From contig MVIG01000011.1 in the NCBI GenBank assembly GCA_002086835.1, forward strand, positions 1-64,000: a stretch of 64,000 nucleotides of DNA, read 5' to 3'. This document shows, piece after piece, positions 8,010 through 16,834 of the stretch. Position numbers and translations under genes: made by a program. The notes below the pieces were generated by a model. The model had not been told where the DNA came from and searched no databases. It worked only from the letters and a program-made list of their open reading frames with translations. Origin of the DNA: Mycolicibacterium porcinum. GTDB lineage: Bacteria; Actinomycetota; Actinomycetes; Mycobacteriales; Mycobacteriaceae. Positions within the stretch are counted from its first letter, which is position 1. Each line of letters begins with the position of its first letter.

Positions 8010-9247
8010 CCGGCGAGCAGACCCTTGGCGATGTGGGTCACCTGTACTTCGTTGCTGCCCGCGTAGATCATCAGCGATTTGGCGTCCCTGGCGAGTTGTT
8101 CCACCCGGTACTCGGCCATATAGCCGTTGCCACCGAACAACTGGACAGCGTCCATGGCCACCTCGGTCGCGATCTCCGAGGAATACAGCTTGATCGCCGA
8201 GGCCTCGGACAGGTTCGGTAGCGAACCGGTTTGCAGCCGTTCCAGTGTCTGGAACACCATGTTCTGCACGTTGATCCGGGCGATCTCCATCTTGGCCAGT
8301 TTCAGCTGGATCAGCTGGAACTCGGCGATCCGCTTACCCCACAGCGTGCGGGTCTTCGCGTAATCCACACACAGCCGATGGCACTCGTTGATGATGCCGA
8401 GCGACATCAGGGCCACCCCGACCCGTTCCACCGCGAAATTCGCCCGCGCACTGTCGCGTCCGTCTCCGCCGGCATGGGACTCGGTCTCGCCCAGCAACCG
8501 GTCCGGGGTGAGCCGGACGTTGTCGAAGAACAGCTCCCCCGTGGGCGAGGACATCAGTCCCATCTTCTTGAACGGCTTGCCCTGCGTCAGGCCGGGCATC
8601 CCGGCGTCCAGGACGAACGTCAGCACTGGGCGGCTGCGCTTGTCCACACCGGGATCGCCCTCGTCCAGCTTGGCGTAGACGACCAGCACGTCGGCGTAGG
8701 GACCGTTGGTGATGAAGGTCTTCTGCCCGTTGAGGATGTAGTCCGCACCGTCGCGCGTGACGTAGGACTTCATGCCGCCGAACGCATCCGAACCGGCGTC
8801 GGGTTCGGTGATGGCCCAGGCCGCGATCTTGTCCAGCGTCATCAGCTCGGGCAGCCAGCGCTCTTTCTGCGCCAGTGTCCCGCGGCTCATGATGGTCGCC
8901 GCCCCCAGTCCAAGACTGACTCCAATCGTGCTCAACAGCCCGATACTGACTCCGGCGAGTTCTGAGACCATGACCGCGGCCATCGACGCCTGCTCGCCGA
9001 CCCCACCGATGCCGCCGGACTTCCGCCCGGGCTCGCTGGATCCGCGCTCACGCTCCTTGTCGAGCATGGTCTTGACGGCCTCGGCCGCCATGACGTCGAG
9101 ACCGAACTCACTGAACAGCTTGCGAGCGAACGGGTACGGCGACAGCTCGCCGCTTTCCAGCCCGTCGAGATGCGGGCGGATCTCCTTGTCGATGAACTCG
9201 CGCACCGTGTCGCGCATGATGATGTCGGTATCGGACCACTCGATCAT
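8006..9247 (-). CDS. fadE21: Acyl-CoA dehydrogenase (FadE21-like)
   Basis: FAD-dependent acyl-CoA dehydrogenase of 413 residues introducing the alpha,beta double bond. It carries the WAITEPDAGSDAF flavin/substrate motif near residue 145 and a C-terminal QLFGGNGYMAEYRVEQLARD bundle. At the usual catalytic-base position the motif reads IYAGSNEVQ, with Ala396 where many family members have Glu, so the base must be elsewhere or the chemistry altered. The start at 9247 overlaps the upstream SDR stop by ATGA. The symbol rests on the conserved neighbourhood with ltp1 and the MntR gene. Confidence 0.8.
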   Translation of the reverse strand: MIEWSDTDIIMRDTVREFIDKEIRPHLDGLESGELSPYPFARKLFSEFGLDVMAAEAVKTMLDKERERGSSEPGRKSGGIGGVGEQASMAAVMVSELAGVSIGLLSTIGVSLGLGAATIMSRGTLAQKERWLPELMTLDKIAAWAITEPDAGSDAFGGMKSYVTRDGADYILNGQKTFITNGPYADVLVVYAKLDEGDPGVDKRSRPVLTFVLDAGMPGLTQGKPFKKMGLMSSPTGELFFDNVRLTPDRLLGETESHAGGDGRDSARANFAVERVGVALMSLGIINECHRLCVDYAKTRTLWGKRIAEFQLIQLKLAKMEIARINVQNMVFQTLERLQTGSLPNLSEASAIKLYSSEIATEVAMDAVQLFGGNGYMAEYRVEQLARDAKSLMIYAGSNEVQVTHIAKGLLAG

Positions 9248-10116
9248 GCCGGCAGCCTCTCGGCGATATCGTCGATCTGCCACAGCCCGTCGGTCTCGAT
9301 GGTGTCGACATCGTGCCAGCCCGCCAGTTGCGAGATCGCCCCGCCCTGCACCGCATATACGCGCCCGGTGATCGGGCACTTCTCTGTCGCCAGGTAGGCG
9401 ACCAGCGGCGAGATGTTGGCCGGGCTGAACAGATCCACCTCCCCCTCGTCGTCGGGTTCGGCCATCAGCGCGCCCATCCCGGGCGTGGCCAGGGTCAGCC
9501 GCGTCCGCGCGATCGGGGCGATGGCGTTGACCCGCACCCCATAACGTTCCAGTTCGTCGGCAGCCACCAGGGTCAGCGCCGCGATCGCGGCCTTGGCCGA
9601 ACCGTAGTTCGCCTGTCCGGCGTTGGGGATCGTGGTGCCCGAGCCGGACGCGGTGTTGATCACCGCGGCGTTGGGCTGGTCGCCGGCCTTCGACTGGGCC
9701 TTCCAGTACTCGGCCGCGTGGCGCAGCACCGAGAAGTGCCCCTTGAGGTGAACTGCGATCACCGCGTCCCAGTCGGATTCGGCCATCGTGGGGATGAAGC
9801 AGTCCCGCAGGATTCCCGCGTTGTTGACCACGACGTCGAGCCGGCCGAACTCGTCGATCGCCTGCTGTATCAGCGATTTCGCGCCATCCCAGGTAGCGAT
9901 GTTGGCGGTGTTGGCCACTGCCTTGCCGCCCGCCGCCTTGATCTCGGCCACCACTTCATGAGCCGGCCCGGCATCCGTGCCCTCGCCGGCGTTACTCCCG
10001 CCCAGATCGTTGACCACCACGGAGGCCCCCTCCGACGCGAACAGCACTGCGTGTTCGCGTCCGATCCCCCGGCCTGCGCCGGTGATCACCGCGACGCGTC
10101 CTTCCAATGCACCCAT
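9244..10116 (-). CDS. SDR family 3-hydroxyacyl-CoA dehydrogenase-like
   Basis: A 290-residue SDR with ITGAGRGIGREHA at the N-terminus, NNAGI, the catalytic Ser in NTASGSG and the YGSAK pair. The early insert VVVNDLGGSNAGEGTD is typical of the peroxisomal multifunctional-enzyme-2/17beta-HSD4-like branch, which oxidises (3R)-hydroxyacyl-CoA made by MaoC hydratases. The maoC gene lies 3 bp upstream, which supports this pairing. The reaction is inferred from family and context. Confidence 0.86.
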   Translation of the reverse strand: MGALEGRVAVITGAGRGIGREHAVLFASEGASVVVNDLGGSNAGEGTDAGPAHEVVAEIKAAGGKAVANTANIATWDGAKSLIQQAIDEFGRLDVVVNNAGILRDCFIPTMAESDWDAVIAVHLKGHFSVLRHAAEYWKAQSKAGDQPNAAVINTASGSGTTIPNAGQANYGSAKAAIAALTLVAADELERYGVRVNAIAPIARTRLTLATPGMGALMAEPDDEGEVDLFSPANISPLVAYLATEKCPITGRVYAVQGGAISQLAGWHDVDTIETDGLWQIDDIAERLPA

Positions 10117-10119
10117 CTG

Positions 10120-11004
10120 TCAAACCTCCTCAGTTATATCGGCCAGGCCGTCGGTGATCACGAGATCGGATCCCCGCGCGGTTTCGAACGCGTACGTCGT
10201 GACACCGCCGGACGATCCGGCCCGCCAGATGCGGGTCTCGAGGTCGTCGCCGGGGAGAACCATTTTGGAAAAGCGAACTGCGAACCGCTTGAGCCGGTTG
10301 ACATCCGACCCGGCGACCTCGGTGAGCACCGCCCACGACGTGAATGCCATGGTGCACAGTCCGTGCGCGATGATCCCGGGGAATCCGGCGTCACGCGCCA
10401 CCTCCTCGTCGAGGTGGATCGGCATGGGGTCGCCCGAAGCGGGGCTGTACCGAAACGTCTGGTCGTGATCGACGTGCTGGGCGACCGTGGCGACGGGAGC
10501 GCCCGCACGCAGTGCCTCGTCGAACCGGTGGCTCGGGCTCAACTCCCCGATCGACTTGCCCGCGTCGAATCCCCGCACGAAGGTGGTGACGTACTGCTCG
10601 TTGACCAGTTCACCATCCTCGGTGCGGCATTCGAGATAGATTGCCGCGCGGGTGCCGTTCTCCAGTCCCTCGTAACCGATCATCTTGCCGCGGGACACCA
10701 ACTTGTCACCGGGCCGGATCGGCCGGTGGAAGTGGAAGTCCTGTTCGCCGTGCACCACCCGCGGGATCAGCTCCACGGGCAGCACGTCGACGGCCGGCAC
10801 GAGCAGCGCCTCGAACACCGGAACGATCGCGAACACCGGCGGCGCCACGTCGCCGGCGCGGTGCGCGGCGATCGGATCATTGGTTGCCGCAGCGTATTCG
10901 GCGAGCCGCTCCCGGGTGACCTCGAACCGTTCCTCGTCGGTCCAGGTGTTCAGTCCGCTGTCGTCGAAAACCAGTTCCTCGTCGGTGGTGTTGCCCGCGG
11001 TCAT
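10120..11004 (-). CDS. MaoC-like (R)-enoyl-CoA hydratase, double hotdog
   Basis: A 294-residue double-hotdog hydratase. The N-terminal half is a degenerate FAS1-type hotdog. The C-terminal half carries the hydratase-2 motif SGDPMPIHLDEE..AGFPGIIAHGL with the catalytic Asp/His pair. It hydrates trans-2-enoyl-CoA to (3R)-hydroxyacyl-CoA, feeding the SDR downstream. The start at 11004 is chosen over longer frames because it overlaps the SRPBCC stop by ATGA and the upstream extension is arginine-rich shadow sequence. Confidence 0.87.
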   Translation of the reverse strand: MTAGNTTDEELVFDDSGLNTWTDEERFEVTRERLAEYAAATNDPIAAHRAGDVAPPVFAIVPVFEALLVPAVDVLPVELIPRVVHGEQDFHFHRPIRPGDKLVSRGKMIGYEGLENGTRAAIYLECRTEDGELVNEQYVTTFVRGFDAGKSIGELSPSHRFDEALRAGAPVATVAQHVDHDQTFRYSPASGDPMPIHLDEEVARDAGFPGIIAHGLCTMAFTSWAVLTEVAGSDVNRLKRFAVRFSKMVLPGDDLETRIWRAGSSGGVTTYAFETARGSDLVITDGLADITEEV

Positions 11005-11441
11005 GCCGACGCCGATGCCAGTGCGTCGAGCCCGTCCAGGCTCTTGTCGAGCTGCTTGACGCCGTCCTTCTCCACGGCCTTGGCGAGCGCTCCCTTGACC
11101 AGCGCCCCCACGAAGTCGCCGCTGACCGTGAACCGCGATCCGCTGCCGACCGGTTCGATCGTGAAAGCGAATTTCGCTTTCACACCGGCCATCCCGGTGC
11201 CGGACAGCACCAGACTGCGGGGTGCATCGACCGATTCGATGGTCCATTCGATCTTGTTCGCCATGCCCAGCATGACGATCTTGGCGGTGAGCCGAGCACC
11301 TTCGGTCAGCGTCGCCGGCGGCTCCTCCAACCACTTGTCGTGCACCGTGAACCATTTGTCCCAGGTCTGCGGGTCCGAGACGGTCGCCCACAGGGCGTCC
11401 GGGGTGGCGGACAGGTCGCGGGTGGCTTCGATGTGTCCCAT
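11001..11441 (-). CDS. SRPBCC (START-like) family protein
   Basis: A 146-residue single-domain SRPBCC/polyketide-cyclase-like protein that begins MGHIEATRDLSATPDALWATVSDPQTWDKW, the standard first strand and helix of the fold, and ends in an alanine-rich helix. Such domains bind hydrophobic ligands. In this operon it may hold or deliver a lipid intermediate. No catalytic residues can be named. Spacing to the flanking genes (40 bp to ltp1, ATGA to maoC) places it inside the operon. Confidence 0.8.
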   Translation of the reverse strand: MGHIEATRDLSATPDALWATVSDPQTWDKWFTVHDKWLEEPPATLTEGARLTAKIVMLGMANKIEWTIESVDAPRSLVLSGTGMAGVKAKFAFTIEPVGSGSRFTVSGDFVGALVKGALAKAVEKDGVKQLDKSLDGLDALASASA

Positions 11442-11481
11442 TGTCGATTCTCCTTGTGTGCCTGGTTGTGTGTCTGGCTGG

Positions 11482-12687
11482 TTACCGGGCGGCCCGCTGA
11501 TAGGCGGTCACCACGGCCGCCCCGCCGAGCCCGATGTTGTGCTGCAGAGCAGCAGTGACGTTGTCCACCTGACGTTTGTCGGCGGTGCCCCGCAGCTGCC
11601 AGGTCAGTTCGGCGCATTGCGCGAGGCCCGTGGCCCCGAGCGGGTGCCCCTTGGAGATGAGCCCGCCGGACGGGTTCACCACCCAGCGGCCGCCATAGGT
11701 CGTGTCGCCGTTGTCGATCAGCTTCGCGGCCTCACCCTCACCACACAGGCCCAGCGCCTCATACAGCAGCAGTTCGTTGGCGCTGAAGCAGTCGTGCAGT
11801 TCGACGACCTGGAAATCGTCGGGGCCCAACCCCGACTCGTCGTAAACCTGCCGGGCGGCAGCGACATTCATGTGATACCCGATCAACGCCTTGCAGGTGC
11901 CGTCGAAGCTGTTCTCGAAATCGGTGGTCATCGCCTGCCCGACGATCTCGACGGCCCGGTCCGCCAGCGCGTGCTTGTCGACGAACTCCTCGCTCGCCAG
12001 GATCGCCGCTCCGGACCCGTCCGAGGTCGGTGAGCACTGCAGCTTGGTCAGCGGGTCATAGATCATCCGCGAACCGAGGATGTCGTCCAGGCTGTACTCG
12101 TCCTGGAACTGCGCGTACGGATTGTTGACCGAATGCTTGTGGTTCTTGAGACCGATCTTTGCGAAATGCTCAGCGGTAGAACCGTATTGCTGCATGTGCT
12201 CCCGGCCGGCAGCCCCGAACATCCACGGCGCGGGCGGGAACAGCACCTCGGAGATCTCCGCCATCGCCATGATGTGCTTGGCCATCGGCTGTTCCCGGTC
12301 GTCATACGTCGACCCGAGCGAACCGGGCTGCATCTTCTCGAACCCGAGCGCCAGCGCACAGTCGGCCAGGCCGCTGCGCACCGCGCGTGCGGCCAGGTAC
12401 AGCGCCGTGGAACCGGTCGAGCAGTTGTTGTTCACGTTGACGACCGGTATCCCGGTCATTCCGAGCTCGTAGACCGCCCGTTGCCCCGACGTCGACTCGC
12501 CGTAGACGTAGCCGACGTAGGCCTCCTGAACCTCTCGGTAGTCAATTCCCGCGTCCGCCAGGGCTTTCGAGCCAGATTCGCGGGCCATGTCCGGGTAGTC
12601 CCACGCCGATCCGTCTTCGTTGGTCCGGTAGCCGGGCTTCTCGAACTTGGTCATTCCGACACCGATCACATACACCTTGTTGGGCAT
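11482..12687 (-). CDS. ltp1: Lipid-transfer protein / SCPx-type thiolase Ltp1
   Basis: A 401-residue thiolase-fold enzyme of the SCPx/Ltp group, the same length I recall for M. tuberculosis Ltp1 (Rv2790c). The nucleophile Cys89 lies in NNNCSTGST, an HDCF motif follows near residue 275, and the C-terminal [14 protein letters not shown] carries the second active-site His. It either thiolyses 3-ketoacyl-CoA or performs a retro-aldol cleavage, as related Ltp2 proteins do with a DUF35 partner, and no DUF35 gene is present here. It is the first gene of the leftward operon and is preceded by a TetR-type operator over its promoter. Confidence 0.85.
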   Translation of the reverse strand: MPNKVYVIGVGMTKFEKPGYRTNEDGSAWDYPDMARESGSKALADAGIDYREVQEAYVGYVYGESTSGQRAVYELGMTGIPVVNVNNNCSTGSTALYLAARAVRSGLADCALALGFEKMQPGSLGSTYDDREQPMAKHIMAMAEISEVLFPPAPWMFGAAGREHMQQYGSTAEHFAKIGLKNHKHSVNNPYAQFQDEYSLDDILGSRMIYDPLTKLQCSPTSDGSGAAILASEEFVDKHALADRAVEIVGQAMTTDFENSFDGTCKALIGYHMNVAAARQVYDESGLGPDDFQVVELHDCFSANELLLYEALGLCGEGEAAKLIDNGDTTYGGRWVVNPSGGLISKGHPLGATGLAQCAELTWQLRGTADKRQVDNVTAALQHNIGLGGAAVVTAYQRAAR

Positions 12688-12716
12688 CCAACCCTCTCTT
12701 TCTGTGCGGTGTCAGA

Positions 12717-12745
12717 AACATACCAACCTGTTTGTATCTTTACAA
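12717..12745 (-). promoter_or_regulatory. ltp1 operon promoter with embedded TetR operator
   Basis: On the minus strand a -35 TTGTAA (12740-12745) and a -10 TATGTT (12717-12722) are separated by exactly 17 bp. The palindrome ATACCAACCTGTTTGTAT (12720-12737; 7 of 8 positions of each half-site pair) fills the spacer and overlaps the -10, so a bound repressor would block polymerase. A related palindrome precedes the adjacent tetR gene at 13498-13515. GAGAGGG supplies the ribosome binding site further down. Confidence 0.7.
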
Positions 12746-12810
12746 GAGAGCCGACGGGACCCTCTCCGAACACAACGAATCACCGACAGACGGCCGCGGC
12801 GCAGCCCGGA

Positions 12811-13452
12811 CTAGGAGGAGGTTTCAGCACTCAAGGTGTCGGCGAGCATGCGGCGCAGGTGCACACACACCCGGTCCCACCGCTTTCTGGCCCGCTTGGG
12901 ATCGCGATCGGCAAAGCTCGACAACAGGATCCCCCGCAGCGCATCCATGGCCGTGTAGGCCAGGTCGCGCAATTCCTTCTGCGCGGCCCGGTCCGGGACC
13001 AGTTGCGCGAGGGCGCCGACCAACGCGCCGGTGACGATCGGTTCTACCCGCTCGATCTGTGCCGCCAACACTTCATCGGTGCGCGCTGCCACCCAGAGTT
13101 CAAGCGTTGCAACAAAAACCGGCCCCTGATGGGACTCCCACAGATACTCGAGCACCATCGAGGCAGAGTCGGGATTGGCCGCCACCCGGCCCAGATCACG
13201 GACCGCGGCCTGCGCGCGCTGCTCCGCGAGATGTTCGATGGCCGCCACCACGAGGTCTTCCTTGGACCGGAAGTGGTGTACCTGGGCGCCGCGCGTGACG
13301 CCGGCCATCTCGGCGACACGCTGCGTGGTGGTACCCGCATAACCGTAGGTGACCAGGCATTCCACGGTGGCATCCAGCAGTCGGGTACGCATCGCCGCGC
13401 TGCGTTCAGCCTGCGTGCGCCGCCCGCTCCGAATACCGACCACTTCCGACAT
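12811..13452 (-). CDS. TetR-family transcriptional regulator of the lipid operon
   Basis: A 213-residue TetR repressor with an N-terminal helix-turn-helix (TRLLDATVECLVTYGYAGTTTQRVAEMAGVTRGAQVHHF, about residues 23-61) and an alpha-helical ligand domain. It is encoded just upstream of ltp1 and in the same direction. The shared palindromes upstream of both genes indicate repression of the operon and of itself, presumably lifted by an acyl-CoA or lipid ligand. The ligand is not deducible. Confidence 0.85.
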   Translation of the reverse strand: MSEVVGIRSGRRTQAERSAAMRTRLLDATVECLVTYGYAGTTTQRVAEMAGVTRGAQVHHFRSKEDLVVAAIEHLAEQRAQAAVRDLGRVAANPDSASMVLEYLWESHQGPVFVATLELWVAARTDEVLAAQIERVEPIVTGALVGALAQLVPDRAAQKELRDLAYTAMDALRGILLSSFADRDPKRARKRWDRVCVHLRRMLADTLSAETSS

Positions 13453-13497
13453 CGCCCGAATCCTAGTCGACGGCCATCGCGGGCCACCGCATCACAC

Positions 13498-13515
13498 ATA
13501 CCAACTTGATTGCAT
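13498..13515 (-). promoter_or_regulatory. TetR operator upstream of tetR
   Basis: ATACCAACTTGATTGCAT matches the ltp1 operator at 14 of 18 positions. It lies 46 bp upstream of the tetR start and overlaps a candidate minus-strand -10 (TATGTG, 13495-13500), the same geometry as at ltp1. This supports autoregulation. Confidence 0.6.
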
Positions 13516-13535
13516 GTTGGCACCGCACCCGTGCG

Positions 13536-14423
13536 CTACAACGTGGCGGGCCGCAGCACCACGACGTTCTTGGTGCGCGAGGAACCATCCTGTAGCAGGG
13601 CGATGACCCTGCCGTCGGGCGCGGTGGCGGCATATACGCCGTCGATTCCGGCCGGGGTCAGCGCCCGGCCGTGTCGGGTGTCCTCGGTTTCCGCGTCGGT
13701 CAGGTCGCGGCGCGGGAATCCGACCAGACAGGCCTCGTCGAGCGAGTAGCTCAACCGCGCCTCGTCGGCCAGGTCGTCGAGCGTGCGGGCCTCGTCCAGG
13801 CCGTAACGGCCGACCTTGGTGCGGCGCAGGGCCGTCAGATGCCCACCGACGCCCAGGGCGGCACCGACGTCGCGGGCCAGCGCGCGGATGTAGGTGCCCG
13901 ACGAGCAATCCACATCCACGTCCACGTCCACGAATTGGTCCACCCGGCGGACAGCGAGTACCTCGAACCGGTCGATGCGCACGGGCCGGGCCGCCAACTC
14001 GACCGTCTGCCCTTCACGTGCCAGTTTGTAGGCCCGCTGACCCGCCACCTTGATGGCACTCACCGCCGACGGGACCTGCTCGATGTCTCCGCGCAGCGGC
14101 GCGACCGCGCTCTCGATCTGCTCATCCGTCACGTGCGCAGCCGAGACCGACTGCAGCACTTCACCTTCGGCATCTTCGGTGGTGGTGGTCTGGCCGAGCC
14201 GGATGGTCGCGGAATAGGACTTGTCGGTGGCGGTCAGCAGGCCGAGGATCTTGGTGGCCCGTTCGATCCCGACCACCAGCACGCCGGTCGCCATGGGATC
14301 CAGGGTGCCGGCGTGGCCGACCTTGCGGGTGCCGAACAGCCGACGACACCGTCCCACCACGTCGTGGCTGGTCATACCGGCGGGCTTGTCGACGATCACC
14401 AATCCCGGAGCTGGACCGCTCAC
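13536..14423 (-). CDS. truB: tRNA pseudouridine(55) synthase
   Basis: Isomerises U55 in the T-loop of tRNAs to pseudouridine. The 295-residue protein shows the TruB core, [16 protein letters not shown] with the catalytic Asp, and [10 protein letters not shown], plus an actinobacterial C-terminal extension ending in VVVLRPATL. It starts with GTG, overlapping the pptT stop as GTGA. The truB-pptT-pptH order is conserved in mycobacteria. Confidence 0.96.
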   Translation of the reverse strand: MSGPAPGLVIVDKPAGMTSHDVVGRCRRLFGTRKVGHAGTLDPMATGVLVVGIERATKILGLLTATDKSYSATIRLGQTTTTEDAEGEVLQSVSAAHVTDEQIESAVAPLRGDIEQVPSAVSAIKVAGQRAYKLAREGQTVELAARPVRIDRFEVLAVRRVDQFVDVDVDVDCSSGTYIRALARDVGAALGVGGHLTALRRTKVGRYGLDEARTLDDLADEARLSYSLDEACLVGFPRRDLTDAETEDTRHGRALTPAGIDGVYAATAPDGRVIALLQDGSSRTKNVVVLRPATL

Positions 14424-15094
14424 AGCACGATCGCCGTCAGCGTCACACCGTCACGCACCGACCAGCGGCCGTCGAGGGCGGTCAGCGGCGGCCCGTGCTC
14501 GGCGGCCGGATCGATGAGGATCTGCGACCGGAACGTTCCCGCCGCACCCGATCCGTCCACCCCGAACGTGATGTGGGCGTCCTCGAATCCGAGCCAGCGG
14601 TGCGTCAGTGGGTACCAGGCCTTGTAGGTGGCCTCCTTGGCGCAGAACAGGATTCGATCCCAGTGCAGGCCGTTGGGCAGCCCGCCGAGTTCGGCACGCT
14701 CCAGCGGCAGCGAGATGGCGCCAAGCACCCCGTCGGGCAGCACGTCATGGGGTTCGGCGTCGATTCCGACCGAACGAACCCCGGCTACGCGGCCGACCAC
14801 CGCGCCGCGGAAACCCTGACAGTGCGTCAGGCTGCCCACGATGCCGTCAGGCCAGCACGGCTCGCCCTTGTCTCCCTTGAGGATCGGCACCGGGGCCACG
14901 CCCAACTCCCCCAACGCCTGGCGGGCGCAGTACCGCACCGTGGTGAACTCGTTGCGCCGCTTGGCCACTGCGCGGGCCACCAGCGCTGCCTCTTCCGGCA
15001 ACGCGGTCAGGCCCGGCGGGTCGTCGTACAACTCAGCTGCGGCAAGATCGCCCGGCAGATCGGGAAGCACCTGCCCCAGTAATGTGCCGTTCAT
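14420..15094 (-). CDS. pptT: 4'-phosphopantetheinyl transferase PptT
   Basis: Transfers phosphopantetheine from CoA onto acyl-carrier proteins of mycolate, polyketide and siderophore synthases, and is essential in mycobacteria. At 224 residues it is close to the 227 I recall for M. tuberculosis PptT. The Mg-binding [15 protein letters not shown] and the [29 protein letters not shown] segments are both intact. The start at 15094 overlaps the pptH stop by ATGA, discarding a longer low-similarity N-terminus. Confidence 0.95.
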   Translation of the reverse strand: MNGTLLGQVLPDLPGDLAAAELYDDPPGLTALPEEAALVARAVAKRRNEFTTVRYCARQALGELGVAPVPILKGDKGEPCWPDGIVGSLTHCQGFRGAVVGRVAGVRSVGIDAEPHDVLPDGVLGAISLPLERAELGGLPNGLHWDRILFCAKEATYKAWYPLTHRWLGFEDAHITFGVDGSGAAGTFRSQILIDPAAEHGPPLTALDGRWSVRDGVTLTAIVL

Positions 15095-16047
15095 GCGCGC
15101 CTGGCCTTGATCCGCTCCTGCATCTGCTGAGCATGGGCACGCATCTCGGCGGTGATCTGAAAATGCCCGCCGAACTCGTTGAGATAGCCGGGCGCGTAGT
15201 TGGGGTCGGGCAGGATCTGGCGCAACCAGCGGAAGGGCTTGCGGCGCCGCCACTCGCGCGGATAACCCACCGAGACCTCTTCGAAGCGCACCTCGTCGTA
15301 CCAGGTGGTGCGCGGGATGTGCAGGTGGCCGTACACCGAGCAGATCGCGTTGTAGCGGGTGTGCCAGTCCTTGGTTGCCGTCGTTCCGCACCACAGCGAG
15401 AACTCGGGATAGAACATCGCATCGCAGGGTTCGCGGACCAGGGGGAAATGGTTGACCAGAACCGTCGGGGTCATCCAGTCCAGGTCGTCGAGTCTCTTGC
15501 GGGTGGCCGCCACCCGATCACGGCACCACGCGTCGCGGGTCGCATACGGCTCGCTGGAGAGGAGGAACTCGTCGGTGCCCACAACGTTGCGTTCCCGGGC
15601 GATGGCCAGCCCTTCGCCCTTGGTGGACGCCCCCTCCGGCAGGAAGGTGTAGTCGTAGAGCAGGAACATCGGCACGATCGTGGCCGGTCCACCCTGTTCG
15701 GTCCACACCGGGAACGGGTGCTCGGGGGTGATGACGCCCATCTGGTCACACATGTCGACCAGGTAGTCATAGCGGGCCCGGCCGAAGATCTGCATCGGGT
15801 CCTTGTTGGTGGTCCACAATTCGTGGTTACCGGGGACCCAGATGACCTTGGCGAACCGCTTGCGCAGCAGGTCCAGCGCCCATCGGATCTCATCCGTGCG
15901 CTCCCCGACGTCACCGGCGACGATCAGCCAATCGTCGGGCGAGGCCGGGTACAACGACTCGGTGACCGGCTTGTTCCCGTTGTGCCCGGTATGCAGATCG
16001 CTGATCGCCCACAGGATCGGCTGCCGGTCCCTCGCTTCGTGATCCAT
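15091..16047 (-). CDS. pptH: Metallophosphoesterase, PptH-type phosphopantetheine hydrolase
   Basis: Calcineurin-like phosphoesterase of about 318 residues. Metal-binding motifs are in order: ISDLHTGH near the N-terminus, VAGDVGE and WVPGNHELW. In M. tuberculosis the equivalent enzyme (Rv2795c, PptH) removes phosphopantetheine from carrier proteins, undoing PptT, and its loss confers resistance to a PptT inhibitor. The overlap with pptT fits co-regulation of opposing activities. Two GTG codons lie just upstream in frame (16050 and 16053), and the ATG at 16047 is chosen as the strongest codon. Confidence 0.88.
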   Translation of the reverse strand: MDHEARDRQPILWAISDLHTGHNGNKPVTESLYPASPDDWLIVAGDVGERTDEIRWALDLLRKRFAKVIWVPGNHELWTTNKDPMQIFGRARYDYLVDMCDQMGVITPEHPFPVWTEQGGPATIVPMFLLYDYTFLPEGASTKGEGLAIARERNVVGTDEFLLSSEPYATRDAWCRDRVAATRKRLDDLDWMTPTVLVNHFPLVREPCDAMFYPEFSLWCGTTATKDWHTRYNAICSVYGHLHIPRTTWYDEVRFEEVSVGYPREWRRRKPFRWLRQILPDPNYAPGYLNEFGGHFQITAEMRAHAQQMQERIKARRA

Positions 16048-16105
16048 CACCACAGTTGCACCACCACAACGGACCAGCCTAACCGGGCGCCGGCAGTGCG
16101 CGCCG

Positions 16106-16136
16106 TTGACAACTAGAACAGGTTCTCGTTTATGGT
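16106..16136 (+). promoter_or_regulatory. Promoter with KstR-like box upstream of DUF3558 gene
   Basis: A consensus -35 TTGACA (16106-16111) is followed by candidate -10 sequences TTTATG (17-bp spacing) or TATGGT (19-bp spacing, TANNNT type). Between them TAGAACAGGTTCTC (16114-16127) differs at one defined position from the KstR consensus TnnAACnnGTTnnA and is itself a near-perfect palindrome. A 5' leader of about 65 nt follows, containing a small CCCCG/CGGGG hairpin (16165-16179) and then TTTT. Confidence 0.5.
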
Positions 16137-16208
16137 CGAGTCCGTTGCGACCGACCGCTACACTCCCCGCAAGCCGGGGAACGTTTTGCCACGAAACTAT
16201 GAGGGGGT

Positions 16209-16808
16209 GTGATGGCCGCCAAGTTGCGCCTGCTGTCGGCGTCGACAGGCCTGGTTGCGGCGCTGGTATCGGCGGTGATCGTGGGGTGGCAGTCGAACCC
16301 GGCCGAGACTGCGGGCTCCGGGCCGCTACAGCTCGACGTCACGGACCTCCCGATGACCAACGTGTCGACGACGATCAAGTGGCCGGTCATCGAGACCACG
16401 AACCCGTCGCCGTTCGACCCGTGCAACGACATCCCGTTCGACGTGGTCCAGCGGCTCGGTTTGGCCGCCACCCCGCCGGAGCCCGAGGACAGCCTGCGGT
16501 GCCACTACGACGCAGGCAACTATCAGATGGCGGTCGAGGCATTCGTCTGGCGCACCTACGAGCAGACCATCCCGGCCGACGCGGTCGAGCTGGACATCGA
16601 CGGCCATCGGGCCGCCCAGTACTGGATCATGAAGCCCACCGACTGGAACGACCGCTGGTGGATCACCTGCATGATCGCCTTCGACACCAGCTACGGCGTC
16701 ATCCAGCAGTCGATGTTCTACTCCCCCATCCACTCCCCGGACCGACCGGACTGCTTGCAGACAAACCTGCAGCGTGCGCACGAACTGGCGCCCTACTACA
16801 AGTTCTGA
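16209..16808 (+). CDS. DUF3558-like secreted/membrane-anchored protein
   Basis: A 199-residue protein with an N-terminal hydrophobic segment (about residues 8-27) and an exported domain with two or more Cys-containing motifs, FDPCNDIP and DSLRCHYD, typical of the actinobacterial DUF3558 family. Most relatives are lipoproteins, but no lipobox Cys follows this signal segment, so this copy is probably secreted or anchored by its N-terminus. A strong GAGGGGG ribosome binding site precedes overlapping GTG (16209) and ATG (16212) starts. Function is unknown. Confidence 0.75.
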   Translation: MMAAKLRLLSASTGLVAALVSAVIVGWQSNPAETAGSGPLQLDVTDLPMTNVSTTIKWPVIETTNPSPFDPCNDIPFDVVQRLGLAATPPEPEDSLRCHYDAGNYQMAVEAFVWRTYEQTIPADAVELDIDGHRAAQYWIMKPTDWNDRWWITCMIAFDTSYGVIQQSMFYSPIHSPDRPDCLQTNLQRAHELAPYYKF

Positions 16809-16834
16809 CGCGCACCGATACGTAGCCTGGCTAC

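Noticed and set aside
9313..12033. Long plus-strand open frame of about 900 codons across the lipid operon
   Set aside because: Antisense shadow of SDR, MaoC, SRPBCC and ltp1, all of which are recognisable families with coupled starts. The shadow protein is His/Arg/Gly-rich without motifs.
16114..16127. LexA/SOS box reading of the GAAC..GTTC palindrome
   Set aside because: Mycobacterial SOS boxes follow TCGAAC(N4)GTTCGA. Here the spacing between AAC and GTT is 2 bp and the flanks do not match, so a KstR-like site fits better.
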